Assembly: GCA_025331435.1 (NCBI GenBank)
Contig: JAIWNI010000074.1
Location: 62,001-126,000 of the forward strand
Origin: Choanephora cucurbitarum
Lineage: Eukaryota > Mucoromycota > Mucoromycetes > Mucorales > Choanephoraceae
DNA: 64,000 bases
Reading direction: 5' to 3'
Shown here: positions 1 through 11,485 of the stretch, piece by piece
Numbering within the stretch: position 1 is the stretch's first letter
Layout of the letters: each line of letters starts with the position of its first letter
Position numbers and translations under genes: made by a program
The notes under the pieces: model-generated
Databases searched by the model: none
The model's input: the letters and a program-made list of their open reading frames with translations, nothing else
Told to the model about the DNA's origin: nothing

Positions 1-657
1 TAATTGAGCTTTGCTTCAATCATTTGCCTTTTATGGAAAAGATGGCTCAAATCGCAAAACTGCCTCGTTTTCTTTTTTAATGTTGATGCCTTGATAGACA
101 ATTGAGTCATTTTTTCTCTTTTCACTCTTTCTCACATTTCCGCTATAAACATGATTATAATCAACAACACTAAGTACGCTTGTCAAAGTAAGTATTGTAT
201 TTGGTCATAAAGTGTATCAAAATTAAACTTGTGCTCAACTTGTCAAATTGACAGAATGTATCAAGGTAATTAAGAACTAAGCAGAGAACGATAATTTATA
301 TTGACATAAACCAATCAGGGTCATCGATCCTCGCGGTGTCAACATACAGAGCGACATTTAGTCATTGTCAGAAGAAAGGGAAGACCTATCAGTCAATGCG
401 AAGACTGTAGAGAATTACGCAAAATGAAGCAGATTCATCAGAAATGCCTTTGCTCAAAATCAACCAGTTCAAAGCCAAAAGCTTTTTCTGTCATGTCTAT
501 AGAAGCATTATTGATATCATGACATATGTATATACCCATTCTTCCCCTTCTCTCAGTATTAATTAGACAAGATATGCTCTATATTAAGCCCTTTCTCTGC
601 CTTTTGTTTTTTATTGTCATTATTATGATTAAAGAATTGCCTTTTATGCATAATATT

Positions 658-2311
658 TTATGAAGCATCCATAACAACATCGCGATCTACTTCCATAGTA
701 TGCTGCTGGGGAATTAAGTCGGCACTTTGGCCCACAGTGATACGTTCATCAACTTGGTCTTCAGGCACTGAGAACTGACGGCTACTTGTGTCTATTTGCC
801 TATTGGCAAATACTTTGCTTTGTGCGTTGTTTTCTTTTGTATGCTTATAGAAGCAGTTGGGTCTTGTACAGGCACCATCATATTTACACTATATTCTATT
901 AGACTATCTCATTAAGAAAAACTTATTTATACTTACAATCACTTCAGCTAATGGATTAGGATCTTTAGGGTGAAGAAAATGACAATCTGGTCGAGTACAT
1001 GCATCTCCATTCTTACAAGGCACTTGAACACGCTGTTGTGTAAATGAGGACTGTGCTTGCATGAAAAATGCTTGTTGTTGAGGTGCGACAATTGGGTGTA
1101 CATATGGACAAACAGGATTGTTACAGTAAGGGAAAAATTTACAAGGGATGGGCAGTTTGTTCATGACAGGTGGCTGTATGACAGGCTGAGATGTTTCTGG
1201 GTGAATAAAAGTACATTCGCTGGCTTTTTTAGGGCAATTTGGGAAATCGCTATAGAGACATGTTATTTTCATACTAACGCAAAAAGCAAAAGAGAATACT
1301 TACGGACACATTTTAGTAGGATGAAAGAAAGGGCATTCTTTACCATTTTTACAAGCTGGCCAATACTTGCAACGCTCTTTCTTTTTGGGCTCATCTAAAG
1401 ATCGAGGAGGGATGACAACAGGCTTTGACCCACCCAAACGGTCAAACACACTGGGTCGGTCGCTTTGACTGTTTTCCTGAGGGCCCACTCGAGAAAACAC
1501 ATCACCGGAACGTTGTGAATCCCGTGTGTCATGACGACGTTCACTTGTGTATCGGTGATTGTCTCTTTCGTAACGAGTAGATGAGCGAATGGGTGAACGA
1601 CTACGAGAGCGATCTTCACGACGAGAGGACTGGTAACGACGAGAAGGTTCAGATCGACTGTCGTTGTTGAGTGCACGACCCAAGGCTCGACTAAATATTC
1701 TATTCTTTGGCGGTTCGCTTGTTTCCATAGGCTGTTCATCTTGCTTTGGTTCTGGCTGTGGCTCTGATTGTTGGGTGGTCAAAGAGTTCTCTAATTCTTG
1801 TTTACGTGTAAAGATCCAACGAGTAACATTGGGATCTAACAAAGAAAATTAGCTAATGAGTTGACAAATGACTTATTTGAACTTTACCATAGTCTGATCC
1901 AACCACTAATGAACGAAATAAAATAGTAAGAATACTGTTGAGGACTTAACTGTTTGAAACTTACAGCTTGATAGTTCTTGATCGACTTCTTCAGGGCTTT
2001 TTCCAACTTGAACAAGATTGACAATAAATTCAGAGAGTGTACTGTCTATAAGGGAGTTATGGTTGTTAGAGAATACCAATTGTTATAGAATAATAAGGTC
2101 ACTATACCAGTCGCGTCTATATAGTCATAAGTGACGCACTTGGTGTGAATTTCATTCTATGTTTTATATACCGAGTTAGTAAAACAAAGCAATTATGCAA
2201 ATATTTCTCCCTCCCCTTATTTATTCCTCTTTGGCCCATGCCTCGTCTCAAAAACACTGCATCCTCTTGAGACAATCTTACCTGGAGTAGTTCCCACTTT
2301 TCGTTGTTCAT
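658..2311 (-). CDS. NAB2: NAB2/ZC3H14-like poly(A) RNA-binding CCCH zinc-finger protein
   Basis: Seven exons read from splice sites and phase: 2311-2282, 2138-2108, 2045-1965, 1905-1888, 1835-1304, 1273-937, 888-658, giving about 419 aa. The N-terminal ~75 residues fit the PWI-like Nab2 fold (segments SEFIVNLVQVGKSPEEV and DPNVTRWIFTRKQELE). An Arg/Ser-rich middle follows, then five CCCH fingers: CKYWPACKNGKECPFFHP, a second starting CLYSDFPNC, then CKFFPYC, CKNGDAC and CKYDGAC types. Five fingers matches animal ZC3H14 rather than the seven of yeast Nab2. Family role: nuclear poly(A) binding, control of poly(A) tail length and mRNA export. Exons 2 (31 nt) and 4 (18 nt) are very small. The start is the first ATG compatible with the N-terminal fold. 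Family call is confident; exact small exons are inferred. Confidence 0.88.
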
Positions 2312-2449
2312 GGTTTATTAGAAAACAAGTTTTTTTTCTGTTTGAAGTTAAAGCGTTAATATTTTTTTTTATCTGGACCTCATTTTTATAAATCGGTGAC
2401 TGTTGACTGCGTCGATTTACTTATTTTGCCCTTGTACTTTAATAGAAAA

Positions 2450-2993
2450 TACAATTGACACTTTTGAACTAGTTAAGCTGTGTCATCCTCTTTTCTTCAT
2501 GTCGTGAATTGTCACATGAAAACAGCAATTCCAACATTAGTTATTTTGGAGCGCAATATCCTGATAGTGAGCATTTAGAAAGTTATGTTGTTGAGCCACA
2601 GGATGAGAAGCTCAGTGATTCAACCAAGTGTAATACCGACATCGGATGAACTCTAGAAATAAGAGTCAAACAAATATCGTAAAGAGACATTACTATTCGC
2701 CTCAAAATATGTCTTGTTGCTACTTATTGCAATGAGTTTAGTCCTCTTTTCGAGAAAGAAGGGTGTAAAAGTACCTCGAAAACGACTCAAAATCAACAAC
2801 TTACTTCTCGAAAAACGGTTATGAAGCATAAAAGTTGTCATGTTAAGGTCAAATTTGCTTTAGCTTGTGATGACGATATCAAGCGCAGTACCTGTTATGT
2901 CGATTGTAAAGGCTTTTACTGGTATCACGAACTACTCTTGGTGGTTCATGACATAAGTAACTGAAATGCGAGAGAACACAGTATTTTTCAAGC
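2450..2993 (+). repeat. Diverged dispersed repeat, copy A
   Basis: This segment aligns along its length with the reverse complement of 38350-38852. Exact shared blocks include GATGAGAAGCTCAGTG (2602-2617 here; 38688-38703 there) and TGTAAAGGCTTTTACTGG (2905-2922 here; 38433-38450 there). Similarity fades outside these limits, so the ends are approximate. Probably an old duplicated or transposed sequence; no terminal repeats or target-site duplication were found. Confidence 0.75.
2473..2964 (+). pseudogene. Decayed Cys/His-rich coding sequence in repeat copy A
   Basis: One frame stays open for 164 codons apart from two internal stops, TGA at 2647 and TAA at 2680, and ends at TGA 2962-2964. 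The translation looks protein-like: segments FGAQYPDSEHLESYVVEPQD, KLSDSTKCNTDIG, RDITIRLKICLVATYCNEF and a Cys/His-rich end containing KSCHVKVKFALACDDDIK and KGFYWYHE. I do not recognise the family. The Cys spacing and final aromatic-His motif loosely recall the N-terminal DNA-binding regions of fungal MULE/FLYWCH-type transposases, a weak resemblance only. Both stops could arise by one C-to-T change from a sense codon (CGA, CAA). No start codon is evident. Confidence 0.5.
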
Positions 2994-3620
2994 TATCTTG
3001 GTAGATGCAAACATCTTTGTAGGATTTGAGGTATTGATACTAAATAAAGGGAGGCAGAACTGGAGGACAATAATCCTACTATCTTTAAAATGCTTTCATT
3101 ATGTTTATCTGACAGAAACAATTTTACGAAGCCTTTTATCTTTCTAAGAGATGAATAATAGAAGTGTTTTATCACGATTTGTAATCTACAGAACAAAAGG
3201 TTTTTGCTATTTGGTAGACAAAGAAATTTAGTTTTGAATAAAAAAAAAGAGCTTGTCTTCAAAGACAAAACGCTCATTAGTTTATTAATCAGTTGAGAAC
3301 TATACTAGTTTTGATATATTCCAACACAGCATACATAGTTGACAAATCTAGAAAAATAAAGCACAGTAGATCATTTTCTGGGGTTCTTTGCGCATACAGG
3401 CTTTGTTTATTTACCTTTTGTATCGAAAAAGATATGGATTGTTCCAAAACATACACAAGCACAGACAAGAAAGATCATTTTCTTTTCTTCATTACCCCTT
3501 CAGAATTTTCTCTATGCTTTTCTTTGAAACAGATATCAAGCAAGTTGATTTTGCTATAATCCTTATTCTATATTACCTATAGTCAAACTTGCTACTGTCA
3601 TGCTTTAGTTCAAAGATATA

Positions 3621-5468
3621 AGACAAGTAACCTCTCAAACTGGTCCAATAAGGAAAAGAAAATTCCCTTCTCTTTCTTTTCTTCCTCCACCTTTAGAGCC
3701 AACTCAAAGAAGGTCCAGCAATACGTTTTTCAACCGCAAATACAAGTTAGCTCCTTTACTGAGAGAGAAATACAAAGAATACAAGGTAGATTGCTTGATT
3801 TAGTCTATGTTGTGATACCTACCTTGCACGTATACATATTAGAGTTTCTTTGACAATGTTGCAAAAGAGTTTTTCGTTCTGCAAAGAGACGCGATCAGTT
3901 TTACATTGCTAATCGGCGTTCAACTCTTCAATAAACAATGTATAGAACTTGTCGATATGTATTTCAGAAACACAACAAACATGTAGTAAACGCTCAACAG
4001 ACTCATCCATGACATTAAGCTTGCACAGCAACTACGCGAAGAACTTGGCAACTTAAGGCGGGTGTCTAATGAGATAATAACTGATCAAAGTATGCACCAA
4101 GAAGCACCTTGGCAAGCACAAATAGTTTTATAAGAAGAGCAGCTACAGCAACTGCAATAAAAGTTTGGTAAATTTAACGCAATAATCAACACTATCGTAG
4201 AGGCCATTGAAGATCAACAGTCCCAAGACGTCTATATTCTCCATGATCGTTTGACTAACGCCAATAATATGTTCGTTTCGTCAATTGTTAAGTTGACACA
4301 AATAATTGCAGATATGTTACAATATGTAAGACAACGAAAACAAGAACGTATCAATCAACAAGAAGTGCGCTTCATCTAATTAGCTCAAGATGCAAATATA
4401 CTGTGCGCACTTCGACAAAAGTAACACACTTACAAGAACTCCTTGCTTTTGGTCAGCAAAGCTTACAAAAACGCCTCAATGTGCTGCGACTACCAAATCT
4501 GACTACAGTAGAAAGATTAGCACAAACACAACTAGTCGACTACACGCATGCTTTGATTTGAACAGCAACATCCTAGATAAGAATGTTACAGCAAGATGAT
4601 CAGCGAAGTCGACACTACTTGCAAACCAACAATCCAGCCAGAGATTTTATGACAACTGGCCAATTGATAAGACAACCAAACTTAGTTGAGGCAAAACACA
4701 CGAAATTTTTTCAACAAACGGAAATCATCAGTCAGCAACTTCGCTCAATTGGTTCAAACGAACAAAGCAATACTCTGTTTCCAAAATAGCCAAGGAATTT
4801 TTTTGCTCTAGATACAGACAATCTTAGCCATCATGCATAAAGAGTAAGTTTGCTGTCCAGATCTTAGTTATCATATAGATAGCTATTCTTCATTTATTCT
4901 TTTGTTGATGGAGCACACAACTTTATGAAAAGATGGGAGAATAGAGAAAACAAGGGGTGATCATATTCAAACAGACAAATAGCTCAGGCCTATGTTATTC
5001 AAGTTGTACTGAGAAGAACAAGCACAAACGAAGATTTCAAGAAGGTTCAAAAGAGACAATTAACAAGAGCTTAGATCGGATTATGATACTCGAAATATTG
5101 CTGTTGCATATGGAAGTTCAAGTATTCATGGAACCTGCAGAGGAAATACGCCAGTTCCATCCAACGACAATTGCTGCTCCTGTCAGCGAGTTTCGTGCAA
5201 CTGCTACCTGCTGTCACTGTGAAGGAAGCCTCAGTAGCGCTACTTCTCCTTCCAACACATGAAGTCATAAAAAGAAGAAGCATCGTGCGAGTGGGACCGA
5301 AAAGAAACCAAGAATTAACTGTTTTGATGAAGAAGGCAATCTTTTAAATTTGACAAGTCAATGCCAGGAAAGAAGAATCATAGTTCTGCAAATGTATCTG
5401 CCTCTATGGAGGCAAAAATATCCGATTATATTAGCATCGTATTCTTTGCTTGCACAAGTTTGCAGGTG
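3621..5468 (+). pseudogene. Decayed glutamine-rich coiled-coil coding sequence
   Basis: Several blocks read like protein but are broken by stops and frame changes. Block 1 (3621-3786) encodes a basic/proline-rich stretch (GPIRKRKFPSLSFLPPP...) and ends at a plausible donor AAG|GTAGAT. Block 2 (about 4017-4380) reads KLAQQLREELGNLRRVSNE, later FNAIINTIVEAIEDQQSQDV, with stops where glutamine codons would fit. Block 3 (about 4400-4788) continues in a shifted frame (VTHLQELLAFGQQSLQKRL, FFQQTEIISQQLRSIGS). Block 4 (about 4957-5468) includes INCFDEEGNLLNLTSQC and one stop. The Q/L/E-rich periodicity suggests coiled coil. No family is recognised, and whether all blocks belong to one former gene is uncertain. 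Confidence 0.45.
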
Positions 5469-7500
5469 AAGTACGAGGTATTGACTCTGACTGATTTATC
5501 AACAGAGCTGGTATAATTTGAAGCAGCACTTGGTCTTCTCCCTTTCCAAAAAGGAAAGAGAGTATGTCAAGTACAAACGGTGTTTCCTTGGTTCAAAAGC
5601 AATTAACATATTCTCATCAATAAAGCTGTTGAATGAATCATACCAAGCTTAGATTCTAGGTTCTTGAACCATCAAAGTAGCTAAGACTTGCCCACCATCT
5701 CAGCAAAATGTTACATTCAAGCGTTGTTTTCTTTTTCTTCAAGTGGATTGAATCTATTTGGCTCAAGTAAAGGGAACTTTTCTTCTCTTAGAAGAAACTA
5801 ACTCAGTAATGCTGAAGAACACGTTTTATCGCCAAAAGAAAGCTCAATAGGTAATTAATGAGATGGAGAAATTGCGGATAAAAGACCGGACAATAGTTTT
5901 TTATTATTATTTATTTATTTTCAAAAGAAACACGACGCGTTCATCTAAGCTTACGGGATCACACGGGAAAACAGCCAAGTGTTATTTTCAGGAACTGTTC
6001 TTTCTTTTTCTATTTCTTCCGCTTACCTTCTTCTTGTATTTTGCTTTGTTCATTTCTAGCTATTGACATAGCCTAATGTTTAGCTGTTATGTTGAGCTTT
6101 AAAGTGGGGTTTCAATGATTGGTTTGATGACTTATTTCGCCATATCACTAACCAATGAGAAAAATGAAGATGACATCTTATTCTCCCCCAACTCTCTTGA
6201 CCATAGCATATGTGTGTGACCGATACTTGTTGATGAGTCAGTCATCATGTCAGCTAGGAATATCGGTTTATAGCTAGAGTATAAGGAGGCTTTTTTTACT
6301 CTCGTTTTATGGCGCTCTGCTAATGAAATTAGATACATAAAATAAAAGATTAATAATAGTAAAACCCTGATTAATAAGCGGATGCTTGGTTTTGGCAAAA
6401 CATTTCTGAGAGAGACGTAATCAATTTGTTACAGATTTGGAATGAAAAAGAAGCGGGCCGTATGTCTTGCCTCTTCTGCTGCATGATAGTTCAAAGTTTA
6501 AGATTTTCTAATGCTTAAGAACAAACTTTTTAAAGAAAAAATAGTGAACACAAACTTAGCTTACCAACCGATGACAAGAATAGATTTAGTAGTATCACAT
6601 TTCATTTTTGTGCTAGGGAGAGATAGTAAGATATAAACAATAGGCGTTGCACAAAAAAATGCATCTACGAACTTTAGAAACCTATTACAAGCTCGATAAG
6701 CTAAATTATTTGTTTTTCTATAGTCCAATACGCCTCAGCGCAAAGCTTGATTGAGACGATGTGTAGAAATGATTTAGACCTGTTCTTCATACTGTGAATG
6801 TACCCTAATGTGAGGATGGCTAAGTGAAAGCACATTAGCTAATACGTGACGCCATCGGTTGCTTTTTCCGCAACAATGAATAAGTGGCGATCATTAATCA
6901 GTGAAAGAAAGTGTTTTTAAATGCCATTAGACGATAGAGACTTAGAGCTGCTTTTGAGTTTGATACATGTAACTCCTTGAGCATTATTCATTATTCATCT
7001 ATGCATAAATAGATAACAACAGGTATCATATGACTGTAGCTTACTGTGGCTGTTCAATTAGACTCAATATTGTTTCTTTGTCAACACTCGTGGTTTCTTT
7101 CTCAAATGTTGCCGAAGCTTCACCTGTTAAATGCGATTTACTTTCCGCGGACAGTAAGAGGCAGTCTTCCACTGTTTTATTTTCTTTGTGCTTCTTATAT
7201 TTTTTTCTTAATACAGACTACAACGTTTAACACATGCTCCCAAGCCATTCTCTTTCTCTAATCAACTAACAATTCTTCGTCGTTTCTTGGCTTGCTATAG
7301 CTTCAAACTATAGGAATCTTAAAGAAAGAGAAAAGAACAAAATAAGCATCAAAAGTAGTCTTGAACTTAAAACTAAACACGCTATTTGTTAGCTTAAAGT
7401 AAGGACCAACCAATTGAAGTGTTTGAAACTGCTTATTGAGCAAATTGGGAAACCGCAAAATGAGATTCGAAAAAAATCTCCCCAAAAAGGGTTTACAAAA
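5469..7500. other. Gene-poor AT-rich intergenic DNA
   Basis: Only short, low-complexity open frames without ATG-supported, spliceable or family-like sequence. No RNA gene or repeat was recognised by eye. Confidence 0.5.
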
Positions 7501-7504
7501 TCCG

Positions 7505-7537
7505 CCAATTGTCATTCCTTTATACTTGTATATAAAG
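7505..7537 (+). promoter_or_regulatory. CCAAT box and TATA box of the G6PDH gene
   Basis: CCAAT at 7505-7509 and TATAAAG at 7531-7537, the latter 72 nt before the G6PDH ATG. The spacing suits a fungal core promoter with a pyrimidine-rich leader (7555-7600). Confidence 0.5.
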
Positions 7538-7602
7538 TACAATCTAAAATTTCTTTTCTTTTCCTATTTTCTTTTTTTTTTTACCCATCTCTTCTCCCAA
7601 AC

Positions 7603-9364
7603 ATGACTTCTGCTATTCAAATCCTTCGTGATCAAGTTGCCAAAGAGCTTCAAGGATCAGTCACCATTGTTGGTAATTATTGACTCCCTCTATAAAGATA
7701 AATACGCGCCAATACTTATCTATAACACTCAATCACCTTTCTTTTTGATAGTTCTCGGTGCTTCTGGTGATCTTGCAAAGAAGAAGACCTATCCTGCTTT
7801 GTTTGGTCTTTACCGCAATGGCTTCCTCCCTGAAAACACCCATATTGTCGGTTATGCTCGTACAAAGATGGAACATGATGACTACCTGAAGCGTATCACT
7901 CAATACATCAAAGTAAATGATGCTGAAAAGCTTGAGGAATTCAAGAAGATTACTAGCTATGTCTCAGGACAATACGACGATGATGCCTCTTATCAAAACT
8001 TGGACAAGTATATCCAAGAAACCGAGTCAAAGAGAGGTATTGATGTTAAAAACAGAAATCGCGTTTTCTACATGGCTTTGCCTCCTTCTGTTTTTATTCC
8101 TGTTGCTAAGGGCTTGAAGCGTAATGTGTACTCCAAGGAAGCTATCAACCGTCTTGTTGTCGAAAAGCCTTTCGGTATGGACTCTGAAAGTTCTGCTCAT
8201 TTGGCACATGAGTTAGGCGCCCTTTTCCATGAAAACGAAGTAAGTAGAAGTGAAATGTTTTTTATTTATTTGAGTTTGAAGACTTTCATCTAATTTTTTC
8301 CCCATAAAAAATGAATTAGATTTATCGTATTGATCATTACCTTGGTAAAGAAATGGTTAAGAATGTCATGAACCTTCGCTTTGCAAATGTCTTGTTCAGT
8401 AACTCTTGGAACCGTAACTACATCGACAATGTTCAAATTACATTCAAAGAACCTTTTGGCACTGAGGGTCGTGGTGGTTATTTTGATGAATTTGGAATCA
8501 TCCGTGATGTTATGCAAAACCGTAAGTTAGCTTTGTCGTTGATATCTATGAATGACTGGGTTTACTTACTTTCGTTTGTTGTCAATAGACTTGCTTCAAG
8601 TACTCAGTTTGATTGCTATGGAAAGACCCATCTCTACTGACTCTGAAGCCATCCGTGATGAAAAGGTAAAGGTGTTGAAGTGTATTCCTCCTATTCGTCT
8701 CGAAGATACTCTTTTGGGTCAATATGTTGCTGCCGATGGTAAGCCTGGCTATCTTGAAGATGAAAGCTTGAAGAACAAGAACAGTCTTACTCCCACATTT
8801 GCTTCCACCGTGTTATGGATCAACAACGAGCGTTGGGAGGGTGTTCCTTTCATCTTGAAGGCAGGTAAGGCATTGAACGAGGCTAAGGTTGAAGTTCGTC
8901 TTCAATTCCGCCATGTTGCCGGCAACCTCTACAAGGACTCTGCTCGTAACGAACTTGTCATCCGTATTCAGCCCAAGGAAGCAGTCTACATGAAGTTCAA
9001 CAACAAGCAACCTGGTTTGTCTTATCAAACCATTCAAACTGATCTAGATTTGTCTTATCATGAACGTTACACTGAATTGAGCATTCCTGATGCCTATGAG
9101 TCTTTGATTCTTGATGTCTTGCGTAATGATCACTCCAGTTTTGTTCGCGATGATGAGCTTAAACGTGCTTGGGAAATCTTCACTCCCTTGCTTCACAAGA
9201 TTGATCGTCATGACGATGATGTTGATATTAAACAATATCCTTATGGTTCTCGTGGCCCTCAAGAATTGGATGCTTTTGTTCAAAGATACGGTTACCACCG
9301 CGACACTAAAATTGACTATCAATGGCCTCGTCAAAACGTAAACCCTTCTGTAAACAAGCTTTAA
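7603..9364 (+). CDS. ZWF1: Glucose-6-phosphate 1-dehydrogenase
   Basis: Four exons: 7603-7672, 7752-8239, 8320-8521, 8589-9364; about 511 aa, the usual eukaryotic length. It catalyses the first oxidative step of the pentose phosphate pathway in the cytosol, producing NADPH. Visible motifs: NADP-binding [12 protein letters not shown] split by intron 1 (around residue 24), the VVEKPFG segment, the active-site signature RIDHYLGKE at the start of exon 3, and a C-terminus ending in the conserved GPQELDAF and YQWP region. The start follows a TATA box and pyrimidine tract and gives a short N-terminus typical of the family. The 3' end faces the phytochelatin synthase-like gene across about 630 bp. 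Confidence 0.97.
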
Positions 9365-9991
9365 GCAGGTTTCAAAAATAACATGCTTTCCTTCCTCCCT
9401 CTCCTCCTCCTGCGTTTGTAATTTTTCTATATCCCTAACTGACACCAAAAAGAAGAAGAAAAAAGAGGAAGTAGAAGCATGCCTATAACTCTTGTATTGT
9501 ATTGATATTTTTGATGTAACTATTTATCTTTTTTTTTAAGGAAAGAAAGACTTGAATAAAATCTTTCGATTATTTATCTGTAAAACTTGAATGTGTTTTG
9601 GAGCTCTAGTAAAAGACGCTTGATTCAATTAAGCAAAAAGGCTAGCCAAATTCAATCAACAAATGACAAGTTTCTCTAATGTATTCCAAGATTTGCTGGA
9701 AAGAAACTTTACTTCATACTTGCATTGCGATCCGATCTGTTGACTGTATTGCAAAACCTTTCCTTCGAAAAGAAGTAAAAGAAAGTTCATAAGGATAATA
9801 AACAAGCTCTATTTGTCTGCTTGTAAGTTTGAAGCAAAAAGAAAAGAGAAAGAAACCTTTTTGTCGAAACAATACATAGTAAGTAATGAAAATATGATGA
9901 TTTATTGACAGGAAATATACAGATGTTATAATACAAGATGCAGAATGAGTTGGGGGATTAAGAATAGGCAGATGCAAAAGAGGTATGTTGG

Positions 9992-11035
9992 TTATGCGCT
10001 TGAGTGACATTTGCGAGAACAATCCTTACATTTTAGTTTGGATGAAGTAAAGAACAAGTCAGACTTGTTGCTGAGTTTTTCCTCATGATTACTCAAGACA
10101 AAATAGCCACGACTACGGCCGGCTTCTTCATGACTAGGAGCCATCATGGCGCGGTAAAGAGCCTTCGTACTCACCCAAATGCTTGGGTATTTGCCGCGAG
10201 CGACATCCATAATGAGCACTCGGTCTTCTAGTTTGTTATAGCCGCCAATAGGGCTAAAATGGGCGAGTGAATCTTGTTGGCCTAGAGCAAGGCGGGAAAA
10301 ATGAACCACCATTTGACTGTTACTATTGGATGTCACAGATTCAAGGTCCGAAATAAATTCTGAGTAGCTAACCCCACGATGCGATTGGACCTGGCAATAG
10401 GTTTGTGCTAAACAAGTAAATTCATCAAAGGGTATACCATTTTGCTTGACTGACTCAGCAGGTGAACAAGTCTTCATTTGTTCAGCTAAAAGAGAAGATA
10501 GAATTAAGTTCTCTTGTTTTCTTTGCCTTTCTTTTGGTATGTAACTTACATGAGAACCAACGCCAATTCCCTTTCCAGATCTTTTTGGGGTCAATCTCAA
10601 GAGCATTCAAAACCATAGCCACTATAAAAGAGAGTCAATAAAGTGCAACACTAAGTTAGAGAGAGCTGGTGACTTACAAGAACTAACTCCACCTTGAGTA
10701 GGTGCAGATTGAGTCGAGAAATTGCCCATCAGCTTGAAAAAGCTTTCTGCATGACCTTGAATCATGGCATTACGAAAAAGTCGCTTTCCTTCTACAGATG
10801 TGAATTTGACCAAGTGTATATCCTCTTGTACTCTTGAGCGCATAAAAGTACCAGTAGAAGCAGCCTTATTGTAACCCAAGGAGTGGTTCGTCAAGCTGGT
10901 TGTAGTCGTTGCTTGACGTGAGGCTTGTGTGCTAGGATAAATTGTAATTTTGTTGTTGACAAGGCTTCTTTTTGTAGCTTCTTTGATAATAGTCGACTTG
11001 AAATAAGGGTTAGAGTATAAGGTGCGTGAAGCCAT
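9992..11035 (-). CDS. Phytochelatin synthase-like protein lacking the catalytic Cys
   Basis: Three exons: 11035-10678, 10621-10550, 10485-9992; about 307 aa. The N-terminal ~75 residues are Ser/Thr-rich. The phytochelatin synthase (papain-like peptidase C83) domain follows: FTSVEGKRLF, then TQSAPTQGGVSSLAMVLNAL, EIDPKKIWKGNWRWF, AHFSPIGGYN and VLIMDVARGKYP. The family uses a Cys-His-Asp triad to join gamma-Glu-Cys units from glutathione into metal-binding phytochelatins. Here His219 and Asp237 are present with the canonical 18-residue spacing, but the position of the nucleophile (the C of a Y/F-C-G motif) is Gly115 (Q-G-G). The C-terminal end (KCKDCSRKC) is Cys-rich. Splice phases are clean, so a misread intron is unlikely to explain the loss. 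Probably a pseudoenzyme or altered function. The promoter holds repeated ATCTGATAA motifs. Confidence 0.9.
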
Positions 11036-11081
11036 GGCAATAAATTAGATGGAATAGATAAAGAAAGATGAAGAAAAAATT

Positions 11082-11485
11082 TTATCAGATCCTTTCTATT
11101 TATATTGCTTCAGTTAGATTAGGAATCTGAGACTATTATCAGATTCCGCAAGATCTGATAAAACTTTTCTTTTCCAGCAACAAATCATTTGGCTCTGATT
11201 AATCATTCTATTTTGTTCATGATTGAGCCACATGATGCGCAGTACAGCGAACAGATGAAATCATCTTTCTTATTATAAAGTGATCTTCTGCTTACTTACT
11301 GCAGCACCACTTTATTGGTATCAAATATATGAATTTGAGCAAGTGACTAATTTACTCTTCTCTTTACACAAACAGTCTTCTTGAGTGTGCCTTTTCTGGC
11401 AATTCATGATTAAAGATTAGAATGTCGCACAGAACACACATATCTATTTTTAAATCCAGCTAAAGATTAAAATCATTTATCAGAT
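11082..11485. promoter_or_regulatory. Four ATCTGATAA (ATCWGATAA) sites upstream of the PCS-like gene
   Basis: Exact 9-mers at 11082-11090 (- strand), 11136-11144 (-), 11153-11161 (+) and 11477-11485 (-), that is 47 to 450 bp upstream of the ATG at 11035. ATCWGATAA is the known target of fungal iron-responsive GATA repressors (SreA, Fep1, Urbs1 type). The two central copies face each other 8 bp apart. Binding itself is inferred. Confidence 0.6.

Noticed and set aside
7303..7542. 79-codon minus-strand frame
   Set aside because: Overlaps the CCAAT/TATA promoter of the G6PDH gene and is low in complexity.
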